This document shows, one piece after another, positions 37,656-46,650 of a stretch of DNA of 64,000 bases. The translations under genes and the position numbers were made by a program. How positions within the stretch are numbered: the stretch's first letter is position 1; each line of letters starts with the position of its first letter. The stretch comes from a virus: positions 26,565 to 90,564 of IMG/VR virus record IMGVR_UViG_3300045283_000397, one strand, 5' to 3'. The notes under the pieces were generated by a model, which had not been told where the DNA came from, made no database searches, and was given only the letters and a program-made list of their open reading frames with translations.

Positions 37656-39143
37656 ATGATGCAACCTACCATAATGTTAACCCCGATGCCCGAAGCCAAT
37701 ACCTATAGGCCGCGCACCATGCCCTATGCGCACCAGCGCGAGGCCGCGCGTAGGCTGGCCGCGGCACCAGTTTTCGCGCTCCTCATGGCCATGCGGACCG
37801 GCAAATCGAAGTCATTAATCGATGATTGGGGCGCGCGCGCCGCAGCCGGGGGGATAAGTGGCCTGCTTATCGCGGCCCCGGCCGGGGTCTACATGACTTG
37901 GTACAAGCAATTCGAGGACCACTTGGGCGAGCCGCTCAACTCGGGGCGCACGCTCGTGCAGCACTGGGCTAGCGGCGCGGGCGCAGCGCGCGCTCGCGCG
38001 CTAGAAGCGTTCCTGGCCACCAAGGGGCGGCCCCGGGTGCTGCTGGTGAATACCGAGGCGTTCTCCACCGTGGCTAGGGCGCGCGAGCTCTGCCACGAAT
38101 TCCTGGGCCAGGGCCCGGCGATGATGGTCGTGGATGAAAGCACCTCCATCAAGGGGAATAGCGAGCGCACCGAGCAGGTGCTGCGGCTGGGGGCCAAGGC
38201 GGCGGTGCGCCGCATACTCACCGGCTTGGTCACGCCCAAGAGTCCGTTGGACCTATTCTACCAATTCTACTTCCTGGATCCCAAGATATTGGGCTTCAAC
38301 AGCTTCTTTAGCTTCCGGCGCCGCTACGCCGTACTCCAGCCCATGTACTTTGGCGGGCGCACCGTGCAAGTCGTCGCGGGCTATCGCAACCAGGAAGAGT
38401 TGCGCGACAGAATAGCGCCCTACAGTTATCGCGTGCAATTGGAGAACTGCTACGATGTGCCCGCCAAGCTTTACCTCCAGCGCGAGGTGGAATTGACGCC
38501 CGAACAAAAGCGCCTCTATAAGGAGATTAAAGAAAATGCTACCGCCCAATTGGAAACGGGGGAGTGGGTCTCGGCCACCGCAGTCATCGTACAGATCATC
38601 CGGCTGCACCAGATACTCTGCGGCCATATTAAGAACGATGAGACGAGCGCGATTACCCCGGTGCCCAGCAACCGCATCAAATCGCTCGTGGAGTTGCTGC
38701 GTGAGCACGATGGCAAGGCCATCGTCTGGTGCTCCTACGACTACGACGTGCGCGCGGTAAGCGCGGTGCTGGCTAGGGAGTTTGGGGAGGGGTCCGTGGC
38801 GCGCTTCTGGGGCGGCAATCGCGCGGAGCGGGAGGGGGAGGAATATCGATTTCTTAATGACCCGGGCTGCTTGCACATGGTGGCCACCGCGGCGGCCGGG
38901 GGGCGCGGGCGCACCTGGACTGTGGCCAACCTCGTGGTCTACTACAGCAACACCCATGATTTGGAGCACAGAAGCCAGAGCGAGGAGAGGGCCCAGGGCG
39001 TGGGCAAGGCGGACCGCGTTACCTATGTGGACCTCATCGCGCCCGGCACGGTGGACGAGAAGATCGTGCGCGCGCTGCGCAAGAAGATCGACCTCGCCGC
39101 GGCCATCACTGGCGATGGATGGCGCGCCTGGCTCATCGACTAG
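37656..39143 (+). CDS. SNF2/DEAD-like SF2 helicase
   Basis: 495 residues: Q-like YAHQREAARRL, motif I MRTGKS (46-51), motif II DEST (160-163), motif III ILTGL, and C-terminal motifs CSYDYDVRAV, VATAAAGGRGRTW and QSEERAQGVGK, the arginine-finger region. The glycine-rich motif V differs from the usual. It resembles the short phage SNF2-type helicases in replication clusters. Start uncertain; ATG 37656, 37659 or 37674 are possible, without a clear RBS. Confidence 0.88.
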   Translation: MMQPTIMLTPMPEANTYRPRTMPYAHQREAARRLAAAPVFALLMAMRTGKSKSLIDDWGARAAAGGISGLLIAAPAGVYMTWYKQFEDHLGEPLNSGRTLVQHWASGAGAARARALEAFLATKGRPRVLLVNTEAFSTVARARELCHEFLGQGPAMMVVDESTSIKGNSERTEQVLRLGAKAAVRRILTGLVTPKSPLDLFYQFYFLDPKILGFNSFFSFRRRYAVLQPMYFGGRTVQVVAGYRNQEELRDRIAPYSYRVQLENCYDVPAKLYLQREVELTPEQKRLYKEIKENATAQLETGEWVSATAVIVQIIRLHQILCGHIKNDETSAITPVPSNRIKSLVELLREHDGKAIVWCSYDYDVRAVSAVLAREFGEGSVARFWGGNRAEREGEEYRFLNDPGCLHMVATAAAGGRGRTWTVANLVVYYSNTHDLEHRSQSEERAQGVGKADRVTYVDLIAPGTVDEKIVRALRKKIDLAAAITGDGWRAWLID

Positions 39144-39173
39144 GCTAGCGCGCGCCCGCGCGCGGGGCTATCT

Positions 39174-39755
39174 ATGGTCATGGACTATGAAATATTAAGT
39201 AGATATGCCGAGCGGCTGAATGGCTTGGGCATCGCCCCGAGGCAACCGGGGGAATTTCCTTATGCATGGAGCAAGGAGGAATTGATGAACTTCGGCAAGC
39301 GCGGCGCGGCCCGGGCGGAGCTCAGGGAGGTGCCTAAGTTGGAAATCCCCGAGCATCTGCGCCAGGGCCCGGACGATCTCAACCAGCAGATAGCGCGCGT
39401 GGCCCAGGAAATCCGCGAGTCCAAGGCGCGCGGCGACGCCGCAGTGGAACAAGCCCGACGCCCAGCATTCGAGCTGCCCCCGACCGCGGCCGGGGTGTTC
39501 GCCACCAATGCGCTGGACATTATGCGCAAGCGCGAGGAAGTCCTCGACGCCGCCATCATGCGCGCGGAAGAGTTGGGGCAGCTCGCCCAGGAAATGCTGG
39601 CCTGCGGCACGAGGGTGCAAGACTTCCTGCTCCACACCCAGAACGTCACCGCGGCGGTAGTAGAAGCCCGCGCTACCGCGGCCATCGCCACTCCGGCCCC
39701 GGCCCCGGCCCAGGCCTCACCAGCGGAGGAGGCCCCCGATGCGCCATCGGCTTGA
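39174..39755 (+). CDS. Hypothetical coiled-coil protein, 193 aa
   Basis: N-terminal domain (EILSRYAERLNGLGIAPRQP), a long helical region (DDLNQQIARVAQEIRESKAR, REEVLDAAIMRAEELGQLAQ) and an Ala/Pro tail. Probably a coiled-coil oligomer. Start at 39174 or 39180. Not recognised. Confidence 0.6.
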   Translation: MVMDYEILSRYAERLNGLGIAPRQPGEFPYAWSKEELMNFGKRGAARAELREVPKLEIPEHLRQGPDDLNQQIARVAQEIRESKARGDAAVEQARRPAFELPPTAAGVFATNALDIMRKREEVLDAAIMRAEELGQLAQEMLACGTRVQDFLLHTQNVTAAVVEARATAAIATPAPAPAQASPAEEAPDAPSA

Positions 39756-39834
39756 ATCGGTGGCCTTCGTCGTCCTGAGCGTCGCCATCCTGGCCGGCGG
39801 CATCGCGGTCGTCATCTCCGCGCTGGTGCGCTAG
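39739..39834 (+). CDS. Single-span membrane protein, 31 aa
   Basis: MRHRLESVAFVVLSVAILAG then GIAVVISALVR: one membrane span with a basic start. GGAGG lies 9 bases before the ATG, inside the preceding gene. Its TAG shares the CTAG at 39831-39834 with the TAG of the leftward gene. Confidence 0.6.
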   Translation: MRHRLESVAFVVLSVAILAGGIAVVISALVR

Positions 39835-40019
39835 CGGCGGCGATGGTCCTCGCAATAGTGCTTAAATTTACCGTCCTCTTGCTGGAGCGCCTGCCAGCCA
39901 TTTTCGATAAAGATGTTCTTGGCGTCCCACACTCCCTGGCTAGCCGAGATGGTGCGCGTGCACCCGGGCGCGTCGCACTGAAAAGTGATGAGCGTGCGCC
40001 CGACGCGCAGCTGCATCAT
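39831..40019 (-). CDS. Zinc-binding-like protein, 62 aa
   Basis: CDAPGC (residues 15-20) and a later C-x2-H (YCEDHRRR) suggest a small treble-clef-like finger: MMQLRVGRTLITFQCDAPGC. Convergent with the membrane-protein gene, sharing a CTAG stop. Not recognised. Confidence 0.6.
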   Translation of the reverse strand: MMQLRVGRTLITFQCDAPGCTRTISASQGVWDAKNIFIENGWQALQQEDGKFKHYCEDHRRR

Positions 40020-40022
40020 GGG

Positions 40023-40721
40023 TCAATGCCATAGGCGCGATGCAATGAGTGCCGCGCCTATGGCCACTATAAGGGTTACTATCTGAAAAACCCGATCGGT
40101 GGTTTGGGTCTGCCCCTGGCGATGCCCTTGCCCAGTCTGTTCCATCGCACCGATGGAAGCAATTTGGAGCGTCAGTTTAGCTGTGGCATCGGCTTGGATC
40201 GCCGCCATTTTCGTCATGGCCTCCGAGATACCTGTTCCCATCCTGGCTATTCCTTCCGCCAACGCGGGGTCGGGGCGCTGTTCCCTGCCGTAAATCTCCG
40301 CGCGCGATTGCTCTAGCCGATCGATGCGGGCCGAGAGCGTCGTTATGAGGCCCTGAGTTTGTCCCGAGGAAGCATTAATTTGCCCGGCTAGGCTCCCGGT
40401 TTCCTTGGAAAGCTGCGCCGAGATGAGGTCCGAAGTCGTTTTGACCTGGACCGTCTGGATATCGAAAATTTGCCGGTCGTACTGGCTTTTCTGCGCGGCG
40501 AGTTCGGAAATTTTCTTTTGCTCCGCCTCGCGCAAGTCATCAATTCGCTTGTTATCTGCGGTCCTGAGATCGTCCAGTCGGCGGGCATCGGCCTGGCGCA
40601 GCTTTTCTGTGGTTTCTTCGAGTGCGCGAACTAAATCCTCGACATTTTTGGTGGGATCGATCACCGATCCTCCCCATGCATCGATACCTATCCCCCTTGT
40701 TCCATTTCGCGTTCTGTTCAT
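40023..40721 (-). CDS. Coiled-coil protein with C-terminal membrane anchor, 232 aa
   Basis: Long coiled coil from about residue 25 to 75 (LRQADARRLDDLRTADNKRI) and again near 110-130, ending in one membrane span (VFQIVTLIVAIGAALIASRL). The start is set by GGAGG 6 bases upstream. It lies at the end of the lysis region; a spanin-like or holin-regulating role is possible but not proven. Confidence 0.65.
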   Translation of the reverse strand: MNRTRNGTRGIGIDAWGGSVIDPTKNVEDLVRALEETTEKLRQADARRLDDLRTADNKRIDDLREAEQKKISELAAQKSQYDRQIFDIQTVQVKTTSDLISAQLSKETGSLAGQINASSGQTQGLITTLSARIDRLEQSRAEIYGREQRPDPALAEGIARMGTGISEAMTKMAAIQADATAKLTLQIASIGAMEQTGQGHRQGQTQTTDRVFQIVTLIVAIGAALIASRLWH

Positions 40722-40770
40722 TGGCTTCCTCCGGGTCATTAGCGCCGCGCCCTAGCGATCTTGTTAGCCT

Positions 40771-41394
40771 TCACTTTACCGCCTCCTGGGCTTGCTGCTT
40801 GGCCGCCGCGGTGGCGCCGGGCACCACCGCGCTGGTGTCCTTGTTGAGCGCGGCGAAGGTATGGGGGTGATCCATGATGAGCGGCAAGGCGGTGTCGCCC
40901 CCTACCGGGGAGGCTGCCGCGGCAGCGACCGCCGCCGGGGTAGACTTGGCCACCCTGGCTTCGAGGATGGCCGAGAGCTTGACATTATAGTCCACCATGG
41001 TGGTGCGCACATTGAACCAGCGCCCACAGCACACCCCCAGATAGAGGATGAGCCAGGGGATGAAGGAGACGCGCAGGTTCCAAATGGCATCGGCAAACAT
41101 GCGGTCGCAATCATAGCGCGTCGGTGCGGCCTCGTGCGGGCGGCCCATCGCCAGCAAGCAGCAAACGAAATCATGTACCACTCCTGCGCGCGACCAAGAG
41201 CCCCAGACCGGGAGGATGTTCCAGAATATCTGGGGGATGCTAGGCCCGTCGGTGATAAAGCCGGCCGGCACCACGATGACGGTGCCGCCGCCGAGATCGT
41301 AGCGCAAGTCTTCGGCCAGGCGCCAGAGCCGCCAACTCCCCCCGGCGCGGTCCGAGAGCTGCGTAACCGTGAGGTCGCCCAGGAATACGCTCAC
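40771..41394 (-). CDS. DUF1353-like protein, 207 aa
   Basis: GTG start in a GTGA overlap with the 22-aa membrane ORF. Conserved core VVPAGFITDGPSIPQIFWNI followed by AGVVHDFVCCLL, matching DUF1353, a family frequent in phage lysis/tail regions. A membrane-like span follows (FIPWLILYLGVCCGRWF), then an Ala-rich tail. Biochemical role unknown. Confidence 0.78.
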   Translation of the reverse strand: MSVFLGDLTVTQLSDRAGGSWRLWRLAEDLRYDLGGGTVIVVPAGFITDGPSIPQIFWNILPVWGSWSRAGVVHDFVCCLLAMGRPHEAAPTRYDCDRMFADAIWNLRVSFIPWLILYLGVCCGRWFNVRTTMVDYNVKLSAILEARVAKSTPAAVAAAAASPVGGDTALPLIMDHPHTFAALNKDTSAVVPGATAAAKQQAQEAVK

Positions 41395-41459
41395 CTGAAC
41401 CCCCCAATCGCGACGATGACGGCGATTATTACCAATGCTGTTATCAGCCAATCGTACAT
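41391..41459 (-). CDS. Membrane micropeptide, 22 aa
   Basis: MYDWLITALVIIAVIVAIGG ending FR: almost entirely one membrane span. GGAG 8 bases before the ATG and a GTGA overlap with the DUF1353-like gene support translation. In a lysis region it could be a micro-holin or pinholin-like peptide (inference). Confidence 0.55.
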   Translation of the reverse strand: MYDWLITALVIIAVIVAIGGFR

Positions 41460-41479
41460 GGCTACATCTCCATGGGCGC

Positions 41480-41800
41480 TCATCGGGGGGACAGGGGCCC
41501 CCCGCTGGCGCGGTCCATCCAGCGCGCTTCTTCCTCGGGCGTCATGCGGTGGCTGAGCGAGAGGATGATCTTGACGGCCGCGATCTCGGGCTTGAGCTGC
41601 GGGAACAGCATGCCGGCTATCTGGCCCACCACCGGCAGCGCTGTGCTGGCCAGCGCGCGCACCTGGTCGGGCGTGAGGTCGCGCCCGCCCCCGATCTGCT
41701 TGATGTCGGCCGCGAGCACGCGCGCGAGCTGCGCCACATCAGACCCCGGTACTCGCCTGGTGGCGACCAGGCGCTCGATGTCTTGCCAATCGACGCTCAT
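41480..41800 (-). CDS. Hypothetical protein, 106 aa
   Basis: MSVDWQDIERLVATRRVPGS, helical, with RHRMTPEEEARWMDRASGG-like end (residues 83-105). The hydrophobic stretch STALPVVGQIAGMLFPQL is short for a membrane span. ATGA overlap with the 67-aa gene. Found between lysis genes; possible holin partner. Confidence 0.6.
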   Translation of the reverse strand: MSVDWQDIERLVATRRVPGSDVAQLARVLAADIKQIGGGRDLTPDQVRALASTALPVVGQIAGMLFPQLKPEIAAVKIILSLSHRMTPEEEARWMDRASGGPLSPR

Positions 41801-42000
41801 TGCTTGACCGTGCCGCCTGTGACGTTGTGGTCCTTGGCGAAGAGGAAGCCCACGCCCGCGGAGATGACGCCCGCGTCGGACCACAAGCGGCCAGGGTCCC
41901 AATTCCCCGTGGAGGCCTGGTGGGCGATGTCGCCCAGTGCAGCGCCAAAGGCGGCCACCCCGGCCGCCGTCGTCTTCCAATTTACAAGCATGGAACCCAT
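41797..42000 (-). CDS. Small hydrophobic phage protein, holin-like, 67 aa
   Basis: MGSMLVNWKTTAAGVAAFGA followed by GDIAHQASTGNWDPGRLWSD and a second hydrophobic part (AGVISAGVGFLFAKD). Short proteins of this type are common beside phage endolysins. Two weak spans could fit a class II holin; the true role is not established. GGAG 7 bases upstream. Confidence 0.6.
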   Translation of the reverse strand: MGSMLVNWKTTAAGVAAFGAALGDIAHQASTGNWDPGRLWSDAGVISAGVGFLFAKDHNVTGGTVKQ

Positions 42001-42032
42001 GGAGGTACTCCTTTTCTCGGCCAGCGGCGGGG

Positions 42033-43142
42033 CTAGCCCGTCGCTGGCGGCTGAGGGAACGCGGCGGCCAGGTCGTCGGCCACGGCGCGCAGATGCTTGA
42101 TGATGATGCCCGCGATGTGGGTGACATCCGGAGGGGATGATTGGATCTCGTTGGGTATTTTGAGGAGATCGAGGGGGATGTCCACGAGCGGCTTGATGGT
42201 GGTGGGCAGGAACGCGGAGAACATATTGGCAAAGCTGACGATGCCGCCCAGATGGATGGGGAAGCTGGCACCGCTCGGCAGCGTGGGCGCGGGCGTGGTG
42301 ATGGTCACGGGAGACTCCTTTGCTTTGAGTGCGGAGAGGAGCGCAGCGTAAGTTAAGGGGCCGGAAAGGCCATCCGCTTCGAGGTGATGATCCTTCTGGA
42401 AGGCGGCCACTGCTGCGCGCGTGCGCCGCCCGTAGTTGTTGTCCAAGGCCAGCGGGCCGTAGCCCAGCGCATTTAGCGCGCTTTGCAGCGTGCCCACGTC
42501 GCGGTCGCCCCCCACGCCTAAGGGCGGGGGCGCGGGGCCCGGCACCGGGGGTAGCGGGGCACCTGGCCAGCCGGGGATATCCAAGGCGGGGTCTGCGGCG
42601 ACCATGGCGCGCGCCACAGGGACGATGCCGAGTTGGGAGTCCTGCGCCGCCATGCTAAAGACATGGTCGGCTATGTACTTGCCGCCCGCATAGGCATTGG
42701 TGCCGGCCCAATCGTAGGGGGAGTGCACGCCATGGGCGCGGTAGCCGAAGCCATTGAATATCTCGCCCTCGTAGCACAGCCGCGCCCAGGTCCACCCGGC
42801 CTTACCAACTTGATCAAGATGATCAAGTTTGTAGGCATCCACCGCCGCCGCGTGCCAGTCGGCAAATGGCCCGCGCCCCGCGGGCACATGGGTGGATCTG
42901 CGGTCGATGGGGTCGCCCTGGGCCGGGGAGAGCCGGAAATTGGAGCTCGCCTCGCGCTCGAAAGAGGTGGCTATGAATATCTGGGGGATGCCGAGCTCGT
43001 CTGCCACCGCCTTATAGCGCCCCGCGCGCACGTTGGCCATCAAGCGCGCGGCGGTGGCTTCCACGGCCGGCGCGCGCGTTACGCGCATATTGGCCATTAG
43101 CGCGAGGTATTCGGGCTCCAACGCGGCAAAGGGGTGCTGCAT
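42033..43142 (-). CDS. Endolysin: lysozyme-like domain plus peptidoglycan-binding domain
   Basis: 369 residues. N-terminal muramidase-like domain with a probable catalytic Glu in ATSFEREASSNF (about 58-69) and HGVHSPYDWAGTNAYAGGKY; a Pro-rich linker; a PG_binding_1 domain (LQSALNALGYGPLALDNNYG, RTRAAVAAFQKDHHLEADG); and a helical C-terminus. Degrades the cell wall at lysis. No signal peptide. GGAG 12 bases before the ATG. Confidence 0.85.
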   Translation of the reverse strand: MQHPFAALEPEYLALMANMRVTRAPAVEATAARLMANVRAGRYKAVADELGIPQIFIATSFEREASSNFRLSPAQGDPIDRRSTHVPAGRGPFADWHAAAVDAYKLDHLDQVGKAGWTWARLCYEGEIFNGFGYRAHGVHSPYDWAGTNAYAGGKYIADHVFSMAAQDSQLGIVPVARAMVAADPALDIPGWPGAPLPPVPGPAPPPLGVGGDRDVGTLQSALNALGYGPLALDNNYGRRTRAAVAAFQKDHHLEADGLSGPLTYAALLSALKAKESPVTITTPAPTLPSGASFPIHLGGIVSFANMFSAFLPTTIKPLVDIPLDLLKIPNEIQSSPPDVTHIAGIIIKHLRAVADDLAAAFPQPPATG

Positions 43143-43146
43143 GGAT

Positions 43147-43374
43147 TTATGATAGCTCCTTTGTGTGGGGTCGTAAACCCAAGAACCAGGGATCGTGCCA
43201 GATAAGGTCGGTCATCGGCCCCAAGGTGACAGGCGGTGGAGAACCTTCATCGTCTTGGTCCAAATGACCCGCCATCGGCTCGGGGGCGGTTTGATCGGAC
43301 GATAAGTCTTGAGGCCCGGTGCAGCCCAGAGTGGTTGGGTCATCACTGCGCCTCGTATGATCCTGTGAAAACAT
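43147..43374 (-). CDS. Hypothetical protein, 75 aa
   Basis: MFSQDHTRRSDDPTTLGCTG, acidic and Pro-rich, ending WHDPWFLGLRPHTKELS. It overlaps the end of the tail-fibre gene by 32 bases and has no clear RBS, so it may be spurious or may start later. Confidence 0.4.
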   Translation of the reverse strand: MFSQDHTRRSDDPTTLGCTGPQDLSSDQTAPEPMAGHLDQDDEGSPPPVTLGPMTDLIWHDPWFLGLRPHTKELS

Positions 43375-45619
43375 ATTCGTCGTTGAGCGTTGGCGCGCGC
43401 AACGTATTAGTTACGTCGCGAATCGTGCTCGTTACGGTATTTCCAGTCGTCAGCAACACGCGCAAAGTCAATCCTGTATTACCTTGTTCTTCACCAAATA
43501 GTGCCGTGTCACGTTTTGCTGCTACTGGAAGTGTAAGCGTAGCAGCTGTAGGTGCCCCAGTAACATTTGTTATCGTGACGGCGATGGAATACAACACCAT
43601 CTTTCCTATTTGCAGATAGGCTGCCGAACCACTTTGCGTCACGCTGCCGGCATTCGGTGTGATCGTCGCCGTGTAGGTCGGCCATGCGCCGCCAGTGTAG
43701 TTGGTGCCCCCATTGGCCACTGCCAAGGTGCCCGTGACCTGGGAGGCCAGATTGAGCGAGCCGGCCAGATTGGCCAATACAGGCTGCGCTGCCGCCAATG
43801 AGCCCGACGTAGCCAACGAGACAAGGAATTGGTTGCTGACAGAGGCGAAGGAGAAGAGGCCACCGAGCTGGGCAGTGCCGGGGGTGCCCAGCGCAACGGT
43901 GCCCCCCGCACCTAATGTGGCGCCGCCGCTCAGCGTCATGGGCGCAAAGGCGGTGGCCGATTGCGCTATGAGCACCTGGCCGGCGCTAGGCGCTGCGGTC
44001 TGGTTGGTGCCGCCTTGGTTGATGGCTGCCGCGCCGGAGAGATTGCTAAAGGCGGGTTGCGCCCCGGTGAGTGAGCCCGAGGTGGCGAGTGAGACGAGAA
44101 ATTGATTGGCGACGGAAGCGTAGGAGAATACGCCGCCGAGTTGCGCGGCGCCGGGGTTGCCGAGCACGACGGTGCCGCCGCTGGTGAGTGTGGCCCCGCC
44201 CGCGAGCGACTTGGGCGCATAAAGCGAGCCCGATTGCGCGACGAGGATCTGGCCGGAAGTGGGTGCTACAGTGGTCTGCGTGCCGCCGTAGATGACGGCC
44301 ACGGGCAACCCAGAGAGCCCGCTGACGGCGGGTTGTGCACTGACCAACGACCCCGAGGTATTAAGCGAGGTCAGAAATTGATTAGCCACCGCGGCATAGG
44401 AGAACAATCCGCCGAGTTGTGCCGCGCCGGGGTTGCCTAATGCGACGGTGCCCCCGGCCGTAAGCGTGGCGCCCCCTGTCAGCGAGGTGGGCGCATAGAG
44501 CGAGGCCGATTGCGCGATGAGCAACTGACCGGGGGCCGGGGCGACCGTGGTCTGGGTGCCGCCATAGACCACGGCCAGCGGCGAGGCAAGCGTGGCGAAT
44601 GGTCCGAACGGTACCCCCCCGGTGGCGGTGACGGTGAGTGCGCCCGTAGCAGCAAGCGTGGCGTCGCCTGAAATGGTAGTCGGCGCGGGGTCGGCACCGC
44701 TCTGCCCGACGAGTAGTTGTCCATCCGTCATCGCGGCGGTGACGTTGAGCGGCACGGTGCCCTGGCCGATGAGGATGCCGTGGTTGGTAAGAGATTGGTT
44801 GCCGGTGCCGCCGCGCAGAACATTCCACGCCGCCCGAGAGTCATTAGTCAGGGAGCGCACACCAGGGGTAAATGTTCCGTTCTGGCTGTCGTTCGCCTTA
44901 AGCGTCAATATGGTGGACAGGCCGAACGGAAGGGTCTGGCCAATCTGGGTGACGCCATCCTGTGCAAATATTTGGACATTTGCCGAATTTGGGAGCGTCA
45001 CAGAATCATTCAGCACAAATACCGGCATTCCAATCGGGATGCTGCCCGGCACATTCATCTTCGGCAGGATGATCTTGCGCGTGGCCGATCCGGAGAATTG
45101 CGCATCCTGCACATCTACCATCGGGTTGGTGAGGGTGACATCGGCGCTGCCGGTCAGCACGTTGGTGCCGAGGAACTGGCCGGCGAGATAGAGGCTTATA
45201 TTATAAGTATTTATGACCTGATAAACGCTCGCCGCCGTGTCGATCGGCGTCGCCGACCAGATAACGCCAGCCGTGTCGGCGACCGAGAACGTCGAGCCCT
45301 GAATGTCAAAATGCGTCGCATCAATCGCGGTGATCGCCGCCGCGCCGGCCGCGCCGGAATTGTTGCCGACGAAGTTGAATACCTGTCCAGTGCTAAACGT
45401 CCCGCCCGTCACCTCAACGCGGATCGAACCCGAACCATTGTTGGCCGTGGCAACAACCGTGCCACCTTGCATTTGCGCAGCCCGCCCGTCGTTGGCGTTG
45501 AGCCATGCCTTGAATGTCGCATTGGTATTGGCAATGAACGCGCCAGTTGGTCCCGACCAGACCTGCGTCGTCGGGTTGGTGTCGCCGACAATCCAATATT
45601 GATTAGTGATTTCGACCAT
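43343..45619 (-). CDS. Tail fibre / appendage protein with internal repeats
   Basis: 758 residues. After a beta-rich head come about four copies of an 80-residue module (YGGTQTTVAPAPGQLLIAQS, GGATLTAGGTVALGNPGAAQ, LGGLFSYAAVANQFLTSLNT), then a C-terminal tip (NYTGGAWPTYTATITPNAGS). Such glycine/threonine-rich modules form trimeric beta-fibres that contact the host. Sits with other fibre and collar genes. Confidence 0.82.
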   Translation of the reverse strand: MVEITNQYWIVGDTNPTTQVWSGPTGAFIANTNATFKAWLNANDGRAAQMQGGTVVATANNGSGSIRVEVTGGTFSTGQVFNFVGNNSGAAGAAAITAIDATHFDIQGSTFSVADTAGVIWSATPIDTAASVYQVINTYNISLYLAGQFLGTNVLTGSADVTLTNPMVDVQDAQFSGSATRKIILPKMNVPGSIPIGMPVFVLNDSVTLPNSANVQIFAQDGVTQIGQTLPFGLSTILTLKANDSQNGTFTPGVRSLTNDSRAAWNVLRGGTGNQSLTNHGILIGQGTVPLNVTAAMTDGQLLVGQSGADPAPTTISGDATLAATGALTVTATGGVPFGPFATLASPLAVVYGGTQTTVAPAPGQLLIAQSASLYAPTSLTGGATLTAGGTVALGNPGAAQLGGLFSYAAVANQFLTSLNTSGSLVSAQPAVSGLSGLPVAVIYGGTQTTVAPTSGQILVAQSGSLYAPKSLAGGATLTSGGTVVLGNPGAAQLGGVFSYASVANQFLVSLATSGSLTGAQPAFSNLSGAAAINQGGTNQTAAPSAGQVLIAQSATAFAPMTLSGGATLGAGGTVALGTPGTAQLGGLFSFASVSNQFLVSLATSGSLAAAQPVLANLAGSLNLASQVTGTLAVANGGTNYTGGAWPTYTATITPNAGSVTQSGSAAYLQIGKMVLYSIAVTITNVTGAPTAATLTLPVAAKRDTALFGEEQGNTGLTLRVLLTTGNTVTSTIRDVTNTLRAPTLNDEYVFTGSYEAQ

Positions 45620-46650
45620 CAGAGATATTGCCCTCCGCTTGATGTTGACCCGGCGGCGTTGCCGGGGAAATAGTTCGCGCCGCCGCTGGCCGTAAAAATG
45701 GTGCCGTTGAGATTGGCGAGATAACGAGTACCAGTCGCCGCGCCCGAAAACGTAATCGTTACGAAAATTATGGAACCAGCGAAATTGGCATGTGCGAAAT
45801 TTCCGGTGAAAGCGGGGGTGCCGATCAAGGTGACGGTAAGATTGACAGCAAGAACCTCGGAAGCCGTCGCGGCCTGCGCGTGATCGATGGCTCCTCCGGT
45901 GATCGAGTAATTATTTTTAAGCGTGATAATCCCTCCGGCCGTCCCCAGCATATGATTGGCGATGCAGGCGCCAAACGAGACCCCGGCGCCAATGTTTATC
46001 TGGGCGCCAAAGGCAAGAACACCGTGCCCGACAAAGGCGCTTCCGCCCGTGCTTCCGGTCGTGGACAGAGCAACGTTTTGAATGAGCGGAACGCCCGGCA
46101 GCGGGCCATTGGCAGCATCGATGGCGTTGTCGCTTGTGGCTGCTATCGATCCGCCGCCGCCGTCGAAAGTGAACCCGCCGCCGCCAGTCCACGGCTTGAT
46201 GTGGAGCCCCGTACCTGTAAACGCTGCGTGCCCCGCCACCGCCTGCAACAACACTGCTTGACCGCCGAAGTCGTATTGGCCGGTGATGACGGCCATGGCG
46301 TGGGCGAGAGTGAGCCAGGGCGTTCCGGTGGTTAGGCCATCGCTGGCGTCGTTACCATTGGTGGCGATGTAGAATGTAGTAGCTGCAAGCAGCAGCGTGC
46401 GCTCGTAGGGCGGCCCGGGCACAGCAAAGGAAGGGTCCACGCCCGCGCCGTTGTCGCGCAGAAAGCGCCCGGCCGTGCCCGGCACGGCAAAGGCCACCGG
46501 CGCGGTGCCCTCGCCCAGCAGCACTGCGTTGGCGGTGAGGGAGCTGTCGCCCGTGCCGCCGTTGGCCACGGGCAGTACCCCGGAGAGTGAGGCCGCCGGC
46601 ACCAGCGACCATTGCCTCAGCTCATTCCAGAAGCGCAACAAGGTAGACAT
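45619..46650 (-). CDS. Tail protein with beta-helix character, 343 aa
   Basis: The N-terminal part (SLSGVLPVANGGTGDSSLTA) is a fibre-like repeat; residues 85-290 (TTFYIATNGNDASDGLTTGT, GGGGFTFDGGGGSIAATSDN) read as a right-handed beta-helix of the pectate-lyase-like type. Probably a tail spike or fibre connector. TGATG overlap with the next fibre gene. Confidence 0.75.
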   Translation of the reverse strand: MSTLLRFWNELRQWSLVPAASLSGVLPVANGGTGDSSLTANAVLLGEGTAPVAFAVPGTAGRFLRDNGAGVDPSFAVPGPPYERTLLLAATTFYIATNGNDASDGLTTGTPWLTLAHAMAVITGQYDFGGQAVLLQAVAGHAAFTGTGLHIKPWTGGGGFTFDGGGGSIAATSDNAIDAANGPLPGVPLIQNVALSTTGSTGGSAFVGHGVLAFGAQINIGAGVSFGACIANHMLGTAGGIITLKNNYSITGGAIDHAQAATASEVLAVNLTVTLIGTPAFTGNFAHANFAGSIIFVTITFSGAATGTRYLANLNGTIFTASGGANYFPGNAAGSTSSGGQYL

